Shown piece after piece: positions 9,890 through 22,492 of a stretch of 64,000 nucleotides of DNA. The stretch spans positions 149,921,121-149,985,120 of the forward strand of contig CM056742.1 of assembly GCA_029851415.1 (NCBI GenBank), in the 5' to 3' direction. Every line of letters starts with the position of its first letter. Within the stretch, counting starts at the first letter, position 1. The translations under genes and the position numbers were made by a program. This DNA is from Eretmocerus hayati (Eukaryota; Arthropoda; Insecta; Hymenoptera; Aphelinidae). The notes beneath the pieces are model-generated. The model was not told the DNA's origin. It ran no database searches and saw only the letters and a list, made by a program, of their open reading frames with translations.

Positions 9890-10047
9890 ATTCAACTCAG
9901 GTAGTTGAATTTCAATGCGGTTCAATCAAGTGTCTTTGAAATTCAACTACAATTGATCGAAATTTCTTCCAACTACCGTAGTTCAGTCGGTTTTTCAACT
10001 ACTGTAGTTGAATATTTGGTTGAAACCCATTGCCATTTTTTACAGTG
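9890..10047. mobile_element. CACTGT-family MITE fragment
   Basis: Right end TTTTTTACAGTG (complement of CACTGTAAAAAA) at 10036-10047. Several TTCAACTACxGTAGTTGAA-type palindromes occur inside (about 9895, 9980, 9998). The left terminus is not visible. Confidence 0.6.
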
Positions 10048-11160
10048 AAACTTTACTCCATCTTGAATCTGAGATCCATAATTATCATTACCGTTTTCTA
10101 TTCTGAGTCACAAATAAGAAGGCGCAGGTGCCAATTTGTAGTAAATTGTAATGGGACGAATCAAATCCCAACTATTCTCAAATTCACAAGGATCAAATTG
10201 ATACGGTAAAGAATGGAGGTCTGAAATTCACTCATCCTGTCACGAGTGGGAAATTCGAAATATCCCAAATTGTAATCAATTAAAGATAAGATGTACTGCA
10301 TTATAGTTGAAGCTGTTCCACACGGGCCAGGCCTAATAAGTACAAACTGCTTGCTCTCGAGTATTATCGAGCGGGTGATGGTTGTTGGCGGTGGCAAGGG
10401 CAGGGTCGTCGTCATCGTCGGCATCGCCGTCGCTCGCAGCAACGCGAGCCAGCTTGAGTCCTTTTGCTATAGCCGCTCGCCGGCAGTGTGTCCCGCGACT
10501 CCGAGCGCGCGCGATCACTATCCTTATATTTCGGGTGACGATTTTTCTTGTAATTTTGTGCCCCAGTGGGACCGTTAAAGCACACTCGGGGGCCTTTGCC
10601 AACACGTTCTTGCAAAAACTGGTCCCAAAGTAGTTAGTATTCAAAAAAATCTGAGTATTTAGCCGGGCCTGAAGTCTCGTTTGAAACCATACAGGGACTT
10701 AGAGTACATACATCAATAGCTGAGTGAAACGTGAATATGTTGAGTGGTTCGCGAATGGCAGATTGGACAGATATTTTTGCCGGTTTTGAATGCAAATGAA
10801 AAAAAAAAGTAGAAAAGGTGGGCTAATCTAGTTACTTCTTGTGTGCGTGTACTTTATAGCGAGGTAAATGTATATAATTTACCCCATCGATTAAAAATTC
10901 ACTGTTTCGTAATCTCGCGATAACTGAGAAGCAGAGGATTGAAATATAATGAATCGTAATTCATTATGTCAACCTTTCACTGAGCTTTAAAATCGTCTTT
11001 TGTCGTTTAGTGTTTTTTTCGTTGCTGTGTAACTGAGAATCTGTAGATCAGTGATTTTTTCAATCAGTAGGGGCATATGGAATGCTTGAACCCTCAGTAA
11101 TAAAACATCAAAAATTATCTGTGACACAGAGCAAAATCAACCATTAGTACACAGAAGCAC
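10048..11160. other. Intergenic DNA with a CpG- and GC-rich core
   Basis: Positions 10370-10540 are markedly GC- and CpG-rich compared with the surroundings (GTCGTC/CGTCG runs, then GAGCGCGCGCGATC). Open frames on both strands here are a by-product of GC content. It may be a promoter-type or regulatory island; no product recognised. Confidence 0.4.
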
Positions 11161-11164
11161 TTAC

Positions 11165-11380
11165 GAATGTAGCAGCGCGCAAGCGGCGATCTCGGCAATT
11201 ATCAAGTAGTACAGCCGTTGCTGCGTTCCGGCCTCGCACGTGTTTGCAGTGCGTGCAGCGCAAAGGCTCACATCGTTCGTTGCTGTACCGGAGGTCGTCT
11301 GTTTTTTTCGTCATCACGCGATTAAACTAAAGTCTATTATATTTATTTCACTTCTGAAGAGGTTCAAGGATAGCCTAAAT
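11165..11380 (+). promoter_or_regulatory. Probable promoter/5' region of the LEA-like gene
   Basis: A CpG-rich block (11175-11300) is followed by an AT-rich TATA-like TTATATTTATTTC at 11337-11349, about 120 bases before the chosen ATG. No upstream ATG lies between this and the start at 11466. On the opposite strand ATTC|GTAAGTGC at about 11160 is a good splice-donor match, so a divergent transcript is possible. Confidence 0.35.
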
Positions 11381-11465
11381 TGAGAAACTAACTGGTGTAT
11401 TTGGTGGGACACTTGAGTGGAAAAAAGTGCGCAAGACTTGGTACGGTGAGAATCATTACTTGGAA

Positions 11466-11804
11466 ATGGGATGCAACTCGAGCAAAGAAAGCATACAGCA
11501 GGCTGTAGACGACGCCAAAGAGGAGGCTAAGGGGGCTGCCAACGATATAGCAAACGATCTCGCCAAGACCGTCGACAACGTCAAGAAGGATGCTCAGGGG
11601 GCTGCAAACGATATAGCAAACGATCTCATCAAAACCGTCGAAAATGTCAAGGAAGAAGCTAAAGAGGCTGCCAACGATCTCATCAAGACCGTCGATGACG
11701 TCAAGGAGGAGGCTAAGGAGACTGCCAACAAGATAGTCAAAGACTTCGTCGGGGAACACACCGGCGATGAAGCAAATGGAGGTTGGTATCGCTTTCGAGT
11801 ATAA
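11466..11804 (+). CDS. LEA-like coiled amphipathic protein with N-terminal MGCxxSK acylation motif
   Basis: The 112-residue product starts MGCNSSKES. Gly2 with Ser6-Lys7 fits an N-myristoylation signal and Cys3 a palmitoylation site, so membrane tethering is predicted. The body is Ala/Lys/Asp/Glu-rich and built of repeats: AKEEAKGAANDIANDLAKTV, KKDAQGAANDIANDLIKTV, KEEAKEAANDLIKTV, KEEAKETANKIVKDF. Units are about 22, 22, 18 and 16 residues (two 11-mers each, the later ones shortened), as in group 3 LEA proteins, and predict long amphipathic helix with no hydrophobic core. The repeats are also visible in the DNA, implying internal duplication. I chose ATG 11466 because the frame upstream has no ATG and GAAATGG is a good start context. 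The ORF ends WYRFRV-stop; a weak donor (GAG|GTTGGT or TTG|GTATCG near 11780) could instead splice to an unseen exon. A role in desiccation, stress or membrane protection is family inference only. Confidence 0.65.
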   Translation: MGCNSSKESIQQAVDDAKEEAKGAANDIANDLAKTVDNVKKDAQGAANDIANDLIKTVENVKEEAKEAANDLIKTVDDVKEEAKETANKIVKDFVGEHTGDEANGGWYRFRV

Positions 11805-12048
11805 TCGTCGTATTTACATGCTAATTTTACCGAGTACTATTATTGCGATTTCTCGATTTTTCGTGGAACATGCGATTGGAAATCATCTTCGTCGTAACGT
11901 TTCATGTTACTTAGCTTGCATGGTATTATGCTTCATGCATATGACCAAAAAATTGAAATTAAATTTTTGTGTTTGAATACTAGACATTCGAATTAGGAGT
12001 AGTTTGGTTGAGGTGCATAAACAAGCGCGATACTTGGCACCCCGATCA

Positions 12049-12054
12049 AATAAA
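12049..12054 (+). terminator. Polyadenylation signal AATAAA
   Basis: AATAAA in ATCAAATAAAACTG, 245 bases after the stop of the LEA-like ORF, in the right sense to end that transcript. Confidence 0.45.
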
Positions 12055-12069
12055 ACTGATATCCTGAAT

Positions 12070-14795
12070 TTTCACCAATCTGAGCTTGCTTCAGTACTTA
12101 CGTGCGAGAATATCATCAGTGAAAGTAGAATTAAAAACCGCTGAAATATCGACTATTTTATGAATAGCCCTCTCAGAACCAAAATATGCGAAAATATAAA
12201 ATTTTGAGCTCAAAATGAAAAAGTGAGTGGAACGAGATAAAAATCTCGCATGTCAAGCCTTTCGTGTTGGAATAATCATCAGAAGGACTTCCGGAATTGT
12301 AACTTTATCTGATTTTTATAACATACATGAAGTTTGAGTCACAGCAACCTGATCTGTTTCCTCGTTTATTCTATAATATCCTTCTGTTGAACAATTGACA
12401 AACTCTCTTCAGATAGTTGAAAAAATCCATCATTCCTGACTACCGTGATTGCACACTAAATGAAAAAAATCCAATCTTACACGGCTGAGAACTTCTAATG
12501 AAAAAAGATTTCAGCAATACAGTGAATTAAAAGGATTCGGAATGTCCTCAATATACTCTAACTTGAATAAAACATCGGTTCAAGTAAATCAAGAAATAAT
12601 CAGATAACTCCACCCATTATATAATACCGTGTACATAAAAAAATATTTCCAAGGAATATCAATCAGGTGAATGAAGCGTCTGATTAATAATGAATGAATT
12701 CAATCACGAATGACGCAATAATTTTTTTATTCCTCAACCAGTGAAAGCAGTCAATGAAATGAGGTTGAAAAGTAGTAGCGCTGCGCGAGTTCGAGTGAAC
12801 TTGATACTAAATACCTCTAGAATCTTTCAAGAACAACATTGAATGTACAAAGTTGCAACAGAAATCGTCGTTTTCACACTTGACCGAGTATTTTTGGTTC
12901 AATGACAAGGTAATGAGGTCTAAGCTATGGACACAACATTATGTACTTGTCATAGTAGTCCGTGATTACCTTTTTATCGATTTTTTCCCACCAAGTGGAT
13001 CGAAACGAAGTGAAATAGTCGGTTTTTCTTTTACAAATTGAAGGGTCAAAAAGAATTCGTTGACACACAAGATAGATTTTCTGAATGACATATAAACCAT
13101 CGTGAGCGTGGTATGTTTATCGATCCGGGAGTACAGGACACGATTTCGATCACAATATATAATTTCGAACCCGATTTCTCCTCCACTGCACGATGGAAAA
13201 AATATCGAACCATCAACAAATCGAGAGTCAATTTCGATACGAAAAACTGCAAACAGATTGATTATTCACAAATTATATATCTTCAGCCTCTCCCAAGCAA
13301 CGAGATTTTCATCAAAAGTCACTCGGCAATATTTCATTTCTCACAAGAATTAATTACTCCAAGGTATGGTATAAGCAAAGCCTGCATAACAAACCGTCGC
13401 GACAGCATCGAATCCAATTAATTTAGGATGCAATTCCACCGGGTGCAATTATACAGTCCAACCGCAAAAGAGTCTGACTTGCTTTACAGCAACAGCAAAA
13501 CCACAGCCATCTCTTTTTTACCTTTATGAAAAAAAAACACATTAAAAAATCAGTCGGCAACGGAATCAACGTATATCCGCTCTTCCTGTTACTTGCATTC
13601 GTGTCTCTATAACCAAAGGAATCCTCTTCGTCGTACGAGAACGAGGCAGAATTGTACAGAAAAAGCATCAGCAAACGAGATGGCTCGAGCTTTCGTATAG
13701 TCGCGTAAATTTGCACTGGAAGCGAGCGCTTGCTTGATACCATATATCGGTGCGTCTGGCGCCAAGAGACTTTAATGTGTATACTGGATACGGTAGTTTT
13801 CAGACTTGAGCATTGCACAGACGGTTTTCACTAGAAGATAGGAAGAGATATATATAGTATGTACATATCTATGAGGCGCCTTGTATATGATTCTCTGGGC
13901 TATATCTTGTTGATGGTGTTACAGGGCAGTCAGGCAGGCGGAACGCCGGAAGAAATCAATTGAGCAAAGCGCGCCGGTACACTCGTGCCCCACACTTTTT
14001 CATCGTAACACGCGAACCATCATTGTATTGCATTTATATTTTTATATATATATTGGTTAAATTTTCTCATACATACATGAGCGATAATCGTCCGCGCCCC
14101 CGTTCGAAAGCGGACGTATAGTCGTGCGGGCTGATATCAGAATGAGATTGCTCTAGAGAACGGCACGAAAGCGATACCAAGTATATTTGTAACTATATAT
14201 CTGGGGTAAAGTGGTGTGTTATGTAGAGGCATGAAGATTTGTAAGTGGTTGTGGAAATTTTCCCTATGTAGAAGTTGATGAGAAAACTAGACTGTGTTTA
14301 TTGCGTCGGCAAGAAGATACTCCAATCGGAACCTCAATCGGATGCTCGAGATCGAATCTGTAAAGCTCGGATTTATATCGGGGAGCTTGCGGGCTTGTAA
14401 ATTGGATGTGGCACGGGTGGTAAGCACTTGTGTACGAAACTAGGCCCCTGTGGCAAAATGAGCAAAGTTTCTCTTTCAATTGTCAGCTGAGTGCTTTCGT
14501 AACTTTGAGGTACTTTTGTGACAGGGTTCCCGAATGGGACTGAAAATATCTTTTTGAAGAGGATGTTTTTAGTGATTCGGTTGAGAAAATATTCTAGTGA
14601 AAAAAATAATGAGAAGAGGTGCGACTATGATTTTCAAGTCTGGTCTTAAAAATCGAGGGAAATTGAGGATCTATACTTACATGAATTTTCTTAACACAAG
14701 AAAAGTGGCATAGTCACTATTTAAAAGAACAAGTATTTTATCTGCTCATTATTTTTATCTATAACAACCCCTTACTGGATGTATTGTCAAACTCA
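12070..14795. other. Intergenic DNA
   Basis: No recognised gene. 13640-14170 is richer in CpG (for example GCGCGCCGG near 13970 and GCGCCCCCGTTCGAAAGCGG near 14093), as promoter-proximal DNA often is. Open stretches at 13113-13421 and 13423-13818 lack motifs. Confidence 0.5.
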
Positions 14796-14799
14796 CACC

Positions 14800-15360
14800 T
14801 TCATGTTGTTCAGAACCATCGAGGGTACTCCCAAAAAAAATTCAAATCGGTTCGTCAGATTATATACGACTAGTACCATTCTTTCGGGTAAAATTCTAGA
14901 TTTTCACATTAGAATGTCTCAGGATTTGAAAAATGGCGGGTTTTTTGAAAAATCACAAGAAAAAAACACATTAAAATATTTGAAGTATGCAAATATTGAA
15001 AAAATTACTAAGAAAGATGAAATATACAGAAATTATGCAATTATATAAATTTTGTGCGATTTTTCGGGCCGAAAATTAATTGTTCAGAAACGATCTATAA
15101 TTTCATAAACTCTGTGTGAAATGTGCCATTCTCATGATTTTTTTTTTGACTTCTGCAACTCTTTTTCATGATTTGGATGTACTCCTTCTGATCTAATTAG
15201 GAAAATATCCTCGTGATCTTTGAAAAAATCAATTTTTTCCAAGTTTTGAGGAATTTCAACGAGGAAATTCAGAATTTTTACAGCAAAAAGTCGAACCATT
15301 CTTACATGATTTCTGTCGGTCTGGACTTTTTTAAGAGTACCTCTCATGATTCTGAATAAG
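14800..15360. repeat. Diverged foldback repeat
   Basis: 14800-14955 reappears inverted at about 15190-15360 with many substitutions: for example GTTCAGAACCATCGAGGGTACTC against ATTCAGAATCATGAGAGGTACTC, and AAAATTCTAGATTTTC against AAAATTCTGAATTTCC. Arms about 150 bp, spacer about 240 bp. Termini undefined. Confidence 0.5.
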
Positions 15361-18300
15361 ATGGAGGTATGGGGCTTTGGCGATCCGTTGAAGAGGTTGC
15401 GAGATCAAAAACAAAACTGTCCAAAAATTTCATTTTTAAAAAGTGATTATGTCTGATTTTATTTCAAGGTCAGACCCCTAACTTAGGTTGGCAACCACCT
15501 CTAATTAAATCATGACTCCAACACGTAATCTAGGATTCTTTTGAATGAATTCACAATTTTATGACAGTGGTGCTTGTCACGAATCCGAAGTTGGAGTTAT
15601 CGCCAGCATCACGACATCAAAACGTATAAACGGTCTCTGGGGTTGTATCTTTGAGATGAAGCAGAAGCATTAACTTTTGGCTGAGATGGTAGCGAGACGA
15701 TACGCATAAATCATGTAGTATACGAGCTTGCACGATGCAAAGCTCAGCACTTACGCAAGAGCAATCTTGAACACAGATATTAAATGATGGATGGTGCTAC
15801 TCGATCCACGCGTTGCATGATAAATGTATGTATTTCAAATCTGTCGAATTCAGAAGCCCTAATCATCTGTTCATAGATGACTCACACAGAGACTAAAATG
15901 GTCAACTCATCATCATGTATTTTCAATTGATCGATACATCAGTCTATTAGTCCATGATTGAAACGGTACAAACGTAATCTGCTGGATAGCGAATTAATTT
16001 CATCGTAATTTTTCAATACAAATGCATTGTTGCTAACTTATTATGGAAAATGTATAATTTTATACATTTCAACGCGTTTTGAAAAATCAAGCTTCTGACC
16101 TATCATCGAGCTTATGGCCTGATGATAGTCCCGATCATAATGGACCCGAATCTCATCTCAACACAGTTTCCGCATTTTGATATCGGAAGGAAAGAAAAGA
16201 AAAAAATCTACTTGGTACGTTTTGTTGAAATATAAATTATGCTCGACGTAACTTGACTCTCATATTTTTTTCTTCTGATTCCGTGTACTGTGACATAACA
16301 ATCCACCGTGTAGCTGTGATGGACTATTCGTGCACACTCAACTCGTCATTTTCAAAATAATGACAATCAAAATTTTGTTCTCCATTCAAATTGTCGATAA
16401 AATCTTATGGTAACTAAATTCCTTTGATAATTATTCAAATTTCAGAAAAAATTGAGAGTGTATCAGAAGAAAAGGACAGTTCCAAGTAAGAAGAAAAGTA
16501 CTATAACGTATCAGTACATCTCATGGAGAAATGGGTCTTCCTCGATTACCCAAGTTAGTCCATAGAACTGAACCAAAATGAGCTCGAACGGCCGACGTGG
16601 TATAGAATAGTAAAAGAAAGACAAAAAGATGGAAGGACACCCTACTAGTACGTTAATTCTCGAGTCACCGTTCAACAACCTCATTCCAAGCTCGACGTGA
16701 ATGAATTCGCTCAGAAGGGTCTCGTGAATAAAATGGTGAACGCCGCGTGCCAAGCATAACTTTACGGGATATAACAGATCGATATTGCCGTCCGAGAGCT
16801 TTCAAAAATAGAAAAAGCTCTGTCGTGAATCCTGCGTGTCGCACGCGCCACTACATTTATGCACATACACAAATACAAATTACATCAACACATGAACGCT
16901 TACAAAATCGTGCAAGCTCATCCTGATAGGTTGCAAAACCCGACACAACTCAGTGTTTGGTTATCCCACACATTAGCGAACGCGAATTGCGCTTGAAAGC
17001 TCCCTCGCAAAGCATCACGTTAGGTATTATCGCGTGCTACTGCTGACCTCCTTAACGACATCTTGATATGGTGTAGAACATACTAGTATGGTTTTGCCGG
17101 GGCACGGCCGCGGCGACCCCCCGCCAAGACAAATCTTGCAAGTTAGACTGGCGACTGGCAAAAGTCACCTCGCACGCTTGTCATCGATGACGCCGATTGA
17201 GAACGATGTTAGCTTAAATTGGTTAATGGTATTATATATAGTAAAGGAACAGGTTGATTTAGGAGGGTATATCAACACGTGTGAGAAGACGAACGTGAGG
17301 TGGTTTGCAGAATATTGCGAGGCATTTGCACGAATGTGAAAGACGGAAGCTAGCTAGCTGGAAATGTTAAATATAGAGGACTGCTTGAGATATATATCGC
17401 TGCTATAGCCTACTTAAACTCTATTAGACAGCTCCCTCATAAGAATTATCAACGAGACTTTTTTCCTTTTGGAAATATCGATTTCATATGCACTAGGGTA
17501 TTATGTTTACTTTTTTACAGAGTAGGTTAAGCTCAATTATCGATCCATATTTCAGATTTTGTGCATACATCTTTCAATAGGAATTATTGGCTATTCCTCA
17601 TATGGGATGTATTAGCCCACGTCAATTTTACTCAAGATCCAAGGACGATCTAAGATAATATTTTGCAATCTAAACGATTGCACACACAATTATTGATATC
17701 ATCAATCGCGATTAGTTTAGTCCTTCACACCGTGCTTGTTGTTTGTGTAACTTTTGACTCGTGCAGAATTATTTTGGATCTCAATTTAGGATCACATTCA
17801 GATGTTCAAAATTAGCCCAGCAACATGATCTAGAATGCGATAGTCGAATTCATGGTCAAAATAAGTCTGAGCTAGTTACTCTGGGATAGTCAAAGTAAAC
17901 GGGACGTCGATGAAAGTTTTTGTATTTCTTGGCGTTAAAGAATATTTAGAACCCACTTTCAAGAGAATTGGGCCGTTCATAGTTCTATGGGTATACTTTT
18001 CGGTCTCGTATAGAGCTGAAGGTTTCGAAGACCATAATTATAAATTCCTACAGATTATATTGGGCCATCTCGTTCCTAAGCTATTTATAACATAGTTCCA
18101 CGAAAAATGAAAGTTTACTTATCAGAGAAAAAGAAAGACATGCACAGAATGGCGAGAAAAGGAACGACATACTTGCAAGAGTTCATTGCATATTTCTACA
18201 AAATGTTACCAACGTTGATTATTCTGTTTGATACGATGATTTCTCGTTGGGATAAAAATTTGAGGTAATTCATGGAAAAATTACAGAAAAAATCTTTAGT

Positions 18301-19119
18301 GGCATTCTTGGCAAGTTCTGCCGAAATTTGTCAGCTCAATTTAGAAAAAATGGGGATACATATCGTTTCTCTCTTACCTGTCTGTTCCTCTGTCTCGCTT
18401 GGAGATCGAACCAAGAAAGCTCGTCAATTTTTCAAAATTCGTGAAGATTCCGAGATACCTCATGTCAGTGGAAATAATCATGGCAGCAGGGAGTAACTTT
18501 TTGATTCGCCCAGAGGACAAACTTTTTGAAGAAGTCTGCAACTTTCAAACTCTTCAAGTTTCGAGTAGATAAAAATTTTCCACTCCAAATCATTCTCATA
18601 CTTGCCAAGTCCTTCAGTTATTTACTTTTTCGAGGACAGACGGTGACATCTCAGAAAATTTTCAACAAATAGAAAATTCAACATCCATACTTACTTTGTT
18701 GTCGTCAAAGTATTGTTTTGAAGAATACTGCAAGTCGCTCTTTTATTGCAACAAACTTGAACTCCTCAAAGTCACCGACCATTATACTTAAAACTTAGAC
18801 ACACGCATCATTCCATCGAAGAATACAGTAAGATACCAATCATCAAAGTTACATTGTAATGGCAGGCAGTACTTATCATGCCATGATTATATTTCCACAG
18901 TTCGCACACGCGGTCATCACGTAATCGACTCATCGTGACACGAAAAAGACAGTTTCTACCTGTGCGTCAATATTTTACCAACGCCATTTAACAGTACTGA
19001 GCTCGTCGTAACACTCTTCCCTCCTATATCCTCTGAATTTCCATAGAATCCTAACCGAAGAGATTCTATCAGACCCTTCAGTACAACTCTATCAGACTCT
19101 ATTAACATAAATGGAAATA
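15361..19119. other. Intergenic or intronic DNA
   Basis: No gene recognised. A CpG-richer part lies at 16780-17130 (CGGCCGCGGCGACCCC near 17105). A strong minus-strand donor match CAG|GTAAGAG at 18378 follows a stretch open for about 50 codons (18379-18540), unsupported otherwise. Confidence 0.45.
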
Positions 19120-19121
19120 TA

Positions 19122-20668
19122 GTCCGGGCGCCCACGTATGCTCCCGTGGCCACTTTAAGCTCCACGCAGTAACTTGGGGGTTTCTTATGTATTTTGACCT
19201 GCTGAATCGATTTATCGAGGTTACCAGCTCGAATTCCTGTGACGTCATTAGTTATTAAGAATTTTTAATGCAAGATTAGGGTTTTTCGGCTATATCTTGG
19301 AAAATATGCATTTTCCGGGCAAAACTCATCAGGGCAAAGTTGTAGAGCAAAAAATTTTCCATAGAAAAAGTCCTCACGACTTTCCCGGGAAACCCAGTCC
19401 TCAGCCTGTAAACGCATGAAAAGCGTCCGGCGCGATTAACATGGGCTTATATGGGCGGGCATCGCTTCGCCTCTTAGATCAGATGTAGATCTGGATCTGG
19501 TGATTTTTTTGAAGAGTAATTTAGTGCGTTTCAAAGAGGATGGAGTCCACTCTGTGCTGGTGTCGATAGGATTGAGATTAGTTGGGAGAATTTCCGATTA
19601 CCCAGTAAAAGAGTGCAAAAATCAAGCCCCAGCCTTGGCGCGCGGGAGCAAGTCCGTGCGGTATACGTACGTTCATGGAGTTTATGAACTATCTTTCAAA
19701 TGCTATTCGGTGCCTGTTATCATACTTTATGAACAAGAATTCACCTGCTAATGATCATGGAACAAATGATTACAATTTCCGCGGAAAATTCACATTGAGC
19801 ATCACCGTTGCGGCAAAATTATGAAACCGAAGAAAAGCGAATCTTCTATTAAAAAATGAATATCATCTCAACCATACGTAAACACCGTCAAGTTTTCCGA
19901 GGGAAATTAGCTCATGCTAAAGTTCTAGGAAATTTTGCAGTATAAAGTATTACTTTGGCACGGTCAATTATACTCAAAACTGGCGTGCTTTGAGTTCATG
20001 TGCGCATTGTCAATGCTGAGAGACTGTGAATTTTCCAAGGGATTTTCCGTGGAAATTCTTGTTAGCCAGGGAAACTTGTTCACGATAACGATAACAGGCG
20101 CCGAATATCTAAAAGATAGTTTATAAACTCCATGAACGTACGTATACCGCACGGACTTGCTCCCGCGCGCCAAGGCTGGGGCTTGATTTTTGCACTCTTT
20201 CACTGGGAAATCGGAAATCTCCAGACTAATCTCAATCCTATCGATACCAGCATAGAGTGGACTTCATCCTCTTTGAAACGCACTTAATTACTCTTTAATA
20301 AAATCACCAGACCAGATCTACATCCGATCTAAGAGGCGAAGCGATGCCCGCCCATATAAGCCCATGCTTTTCATGCGTTTACAGGCTGAGGACTGGGTTT
20401 CCCGGGAAAGTCGTGAGGACCTTTTCTATGGAAAATTTCTTGCTCTACAACTTTGCCCTGATGAGTTTTGCCCGGAAAATGCATATTTTCCAAGATATTG
20501 CCGAAAAACCCTAATCTTTCACTAAAAATTGTTAATAACTAATGACGTCACAGGAATTCGAACTGGTAACCTCGATAAATCGATTCAGCGAGTCAAAATA
20601 CATAAGAAAACCCCAAGTTACTGCGTGGAGCTTAAAGTGGCCACGGGAGCATACGTGGGCGCCCGGAC
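19122..20668. mobile_element. Long-TIR (foldback) element, 1.55 kb
   Basis: Starts GTCCGGGCGCCCACGTATGC and ends with the exact complement GCATACGTGGGCGCCCGGAC, with TA on each side (19120-19121, 20669-20670). Arms of about 670 bp (to about 19800 and from about 20000) are roughly 90% alike by eye with small indels. Shared landmarks are TTTCCCGGGAAA, GATGCCCGCCCATATAAGCCC and GTATACGTACGTTCATGG. The short centre is unique. No transposase frame. A 2-bp duplication alone does not fix the superfamily. Confidence 0.85.
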
Positions 20669-20670
20669 TA

Positions 20671-22138
20671 ATACGATGTGGAGCCAAAAAATATCCAGGA
20701 CGCAAACACGGATCACTCATCGCAATGGTACGCCAGCCAACCTCTCTTTTTTTCATTGGTGGGAGGGGGGGGGTCTTTTAAATTGCGAATGAGCATCCGA
20801 TCGAGTGCGCTTATGAAGTCAAGATGCAGTCCCCCAAGTATAATGTAGAAAGAGAAGGCAGCTGGTCCGCCCGCGAGAGTTGGCCAGGACTAATGCTCCA
20901 AGGAGGGTCTTTGAACTTTCACAGAGATCGATTTTCCAACTCGCCGAGTATAGTTTAGTAGCCCGAGCCAGCAGCGAGAAGTATATTATACGCGACGTTG
21001 GCGTAAGTATTCTGCACACGATATGTGTACCACTCGGACATCACGCGCGAACACGATGCGCGAGCTTGGTATTATTATCGGCGCCAAGATCGCGCGGTGC
21101 TGAAAAATTACACCCCCGCAAGGGATGACGCGGGCTCGCTCGAGCATCAGTCGATAATCTTCATTCTGCACATTTACAAATGTGTACAAAAACCATGTAC
21201 CATTAGTAACTCGTGTTGCACAATAGCCTACCTGCAGTTAAATTTTCATACTTTTTTCTGTTTCTGACTTGTAGATGTATGATTGGGTTGGAAAGAAAGT
21301 TTGCTAGCTCTTGGGATGTGATTTTGTGGTGTGTAGGATTTCCTGTTTCGGAGATTGCTCAATTATTAGGAAGAACCGTGAAAATCGAAGGGATCGTTAC
21401 ATATATCGAGGGGTGCGCCTGCAGTCTATATATATCTTAGGAAGGCTCAATTATACGAAGCGACGCTAATGAGCCAGGGCGTGACTGCTCAATTATATTG
21501 AGGGTCACGGGAAAATTGTTCGGACCACGACGAGACGATCGTTTGTTTTCACGCGTGTGTGAATGTAAGGATACACGCTATTGCGCGAGTTGTAGCAAGG
21601 GTTTTTTTCTTAGCAGATTTCCGTATATAGTGCGGACTTGCTGTAATTGAGCGATCGAGGACGAAAAGAAAGAAGTAGAGGCGGAATAGCCACTCGTTTG
21701 TTCTATTTTTTTCTTCTCCGGATAGAATCGGTGAGATGATCTTGGACGATACGACGAAGAAAAATTATCCTCAAACACTACTTGACATCTGACCCTCGGA
21801 CACAGCTGACTTTTTTTTACCAGTCATTTGTTTCCTGAATGTTTCGATGTGAGATTATTGAATTTGCAACGACGATAGCGGGTTTCATTTACGAGGATTA
21901 ACATCCAAGCCTCTAATTCTCTTCCGATATATCAATTTGCCACAGATCAATAGTAGAGTGACACTTCCGCGTGGAAAATCGTTTTTTTTCTTAGATCTAA
22001 AGATTGATAACAATCGATTCAAGTCATCAAAAATTTCAAAAGGAAGTTTGCCCAGATTTTTATCATTTTTATCTCAGAGACCGTTCTCCAAATTGAAAGA
22101 GTTCGTCCAAATACTGCTAGGGATAAAAGTAAATTAAA
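20671..22138. other. Intergenic DNA with CpG-richer part and splice-donor match
   Basis: 20830-21150 is CpG-rich. On the plus strand TTGGC|GTAAGTATT at about 21001 is a strong donor, preceded by AAGTATATTATACG; it could close a non-coding first exon. No product recognised. A G-run lies at 20761-20773. Confidence 0.35.
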
Positions 22139-22142
22139 TTAA

Positions 22143-22281
22143 CACGTTCGCTGCGGAGGCTAAAATCGAAGATCTTTCCCCAGGTGCGGCGGGGCCCACC
22201 GGTAGGCCCCGCTCAATGTTATTTCCCGCAAGGCCAAAATTCTCAGCACTTGGGGGAAAGACGCCCCGCCGCAGCGAACGA
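22143..22281. mobile_element. Small GC-rich TIR element, possibly piggyBac-like MITE
   Basis: Perfect 12-bp TIRs, CGTTCGCTGCGG (22145-22156) and CCGCAGCGAACG (22269-22280), about 136 bp apart end to end. The interior is GC-rich (GCGGGGCCCACCGG, GGCCCCGC). TTAA stands at 22139-22142 on the left, but the right flank reads GTAATT, so a TTAA duplication is at best decayed. Confidence 0.65.
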
Positions 22282-22492
22282 AGTAATTAGGAAAACTTAA
22301 GAATCGACCGTTGAAACTCAAGATTTTTCAAACGAGTAAGGAAAAATTATAGAATTATCATAAGTGATTTTGGTAGATTTTTTCGTCCTTGATGGTTAAT
22401 ATACGAGTTGAATATTTAGTCTCGTCGATCTTGAAGGACGGTGGGGAACTAAATAAATTCCCAAAATTTCATGATGGAAATTTTTTTGCAAC

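Noticed and set aside
10370..10640. Overlapping open frames on both strands in a GC-rich island
   Set aside because: High GC removes stop codons in all frames; no conserved motif.
11388..11759. Long minus-strand open frame opposite the LEA-like gene
   Set aside because: It is the antisense shadow of a repetitive Ala/Lys/Asp-rich gene; hydrophobic repeats arise automatically from the complement.
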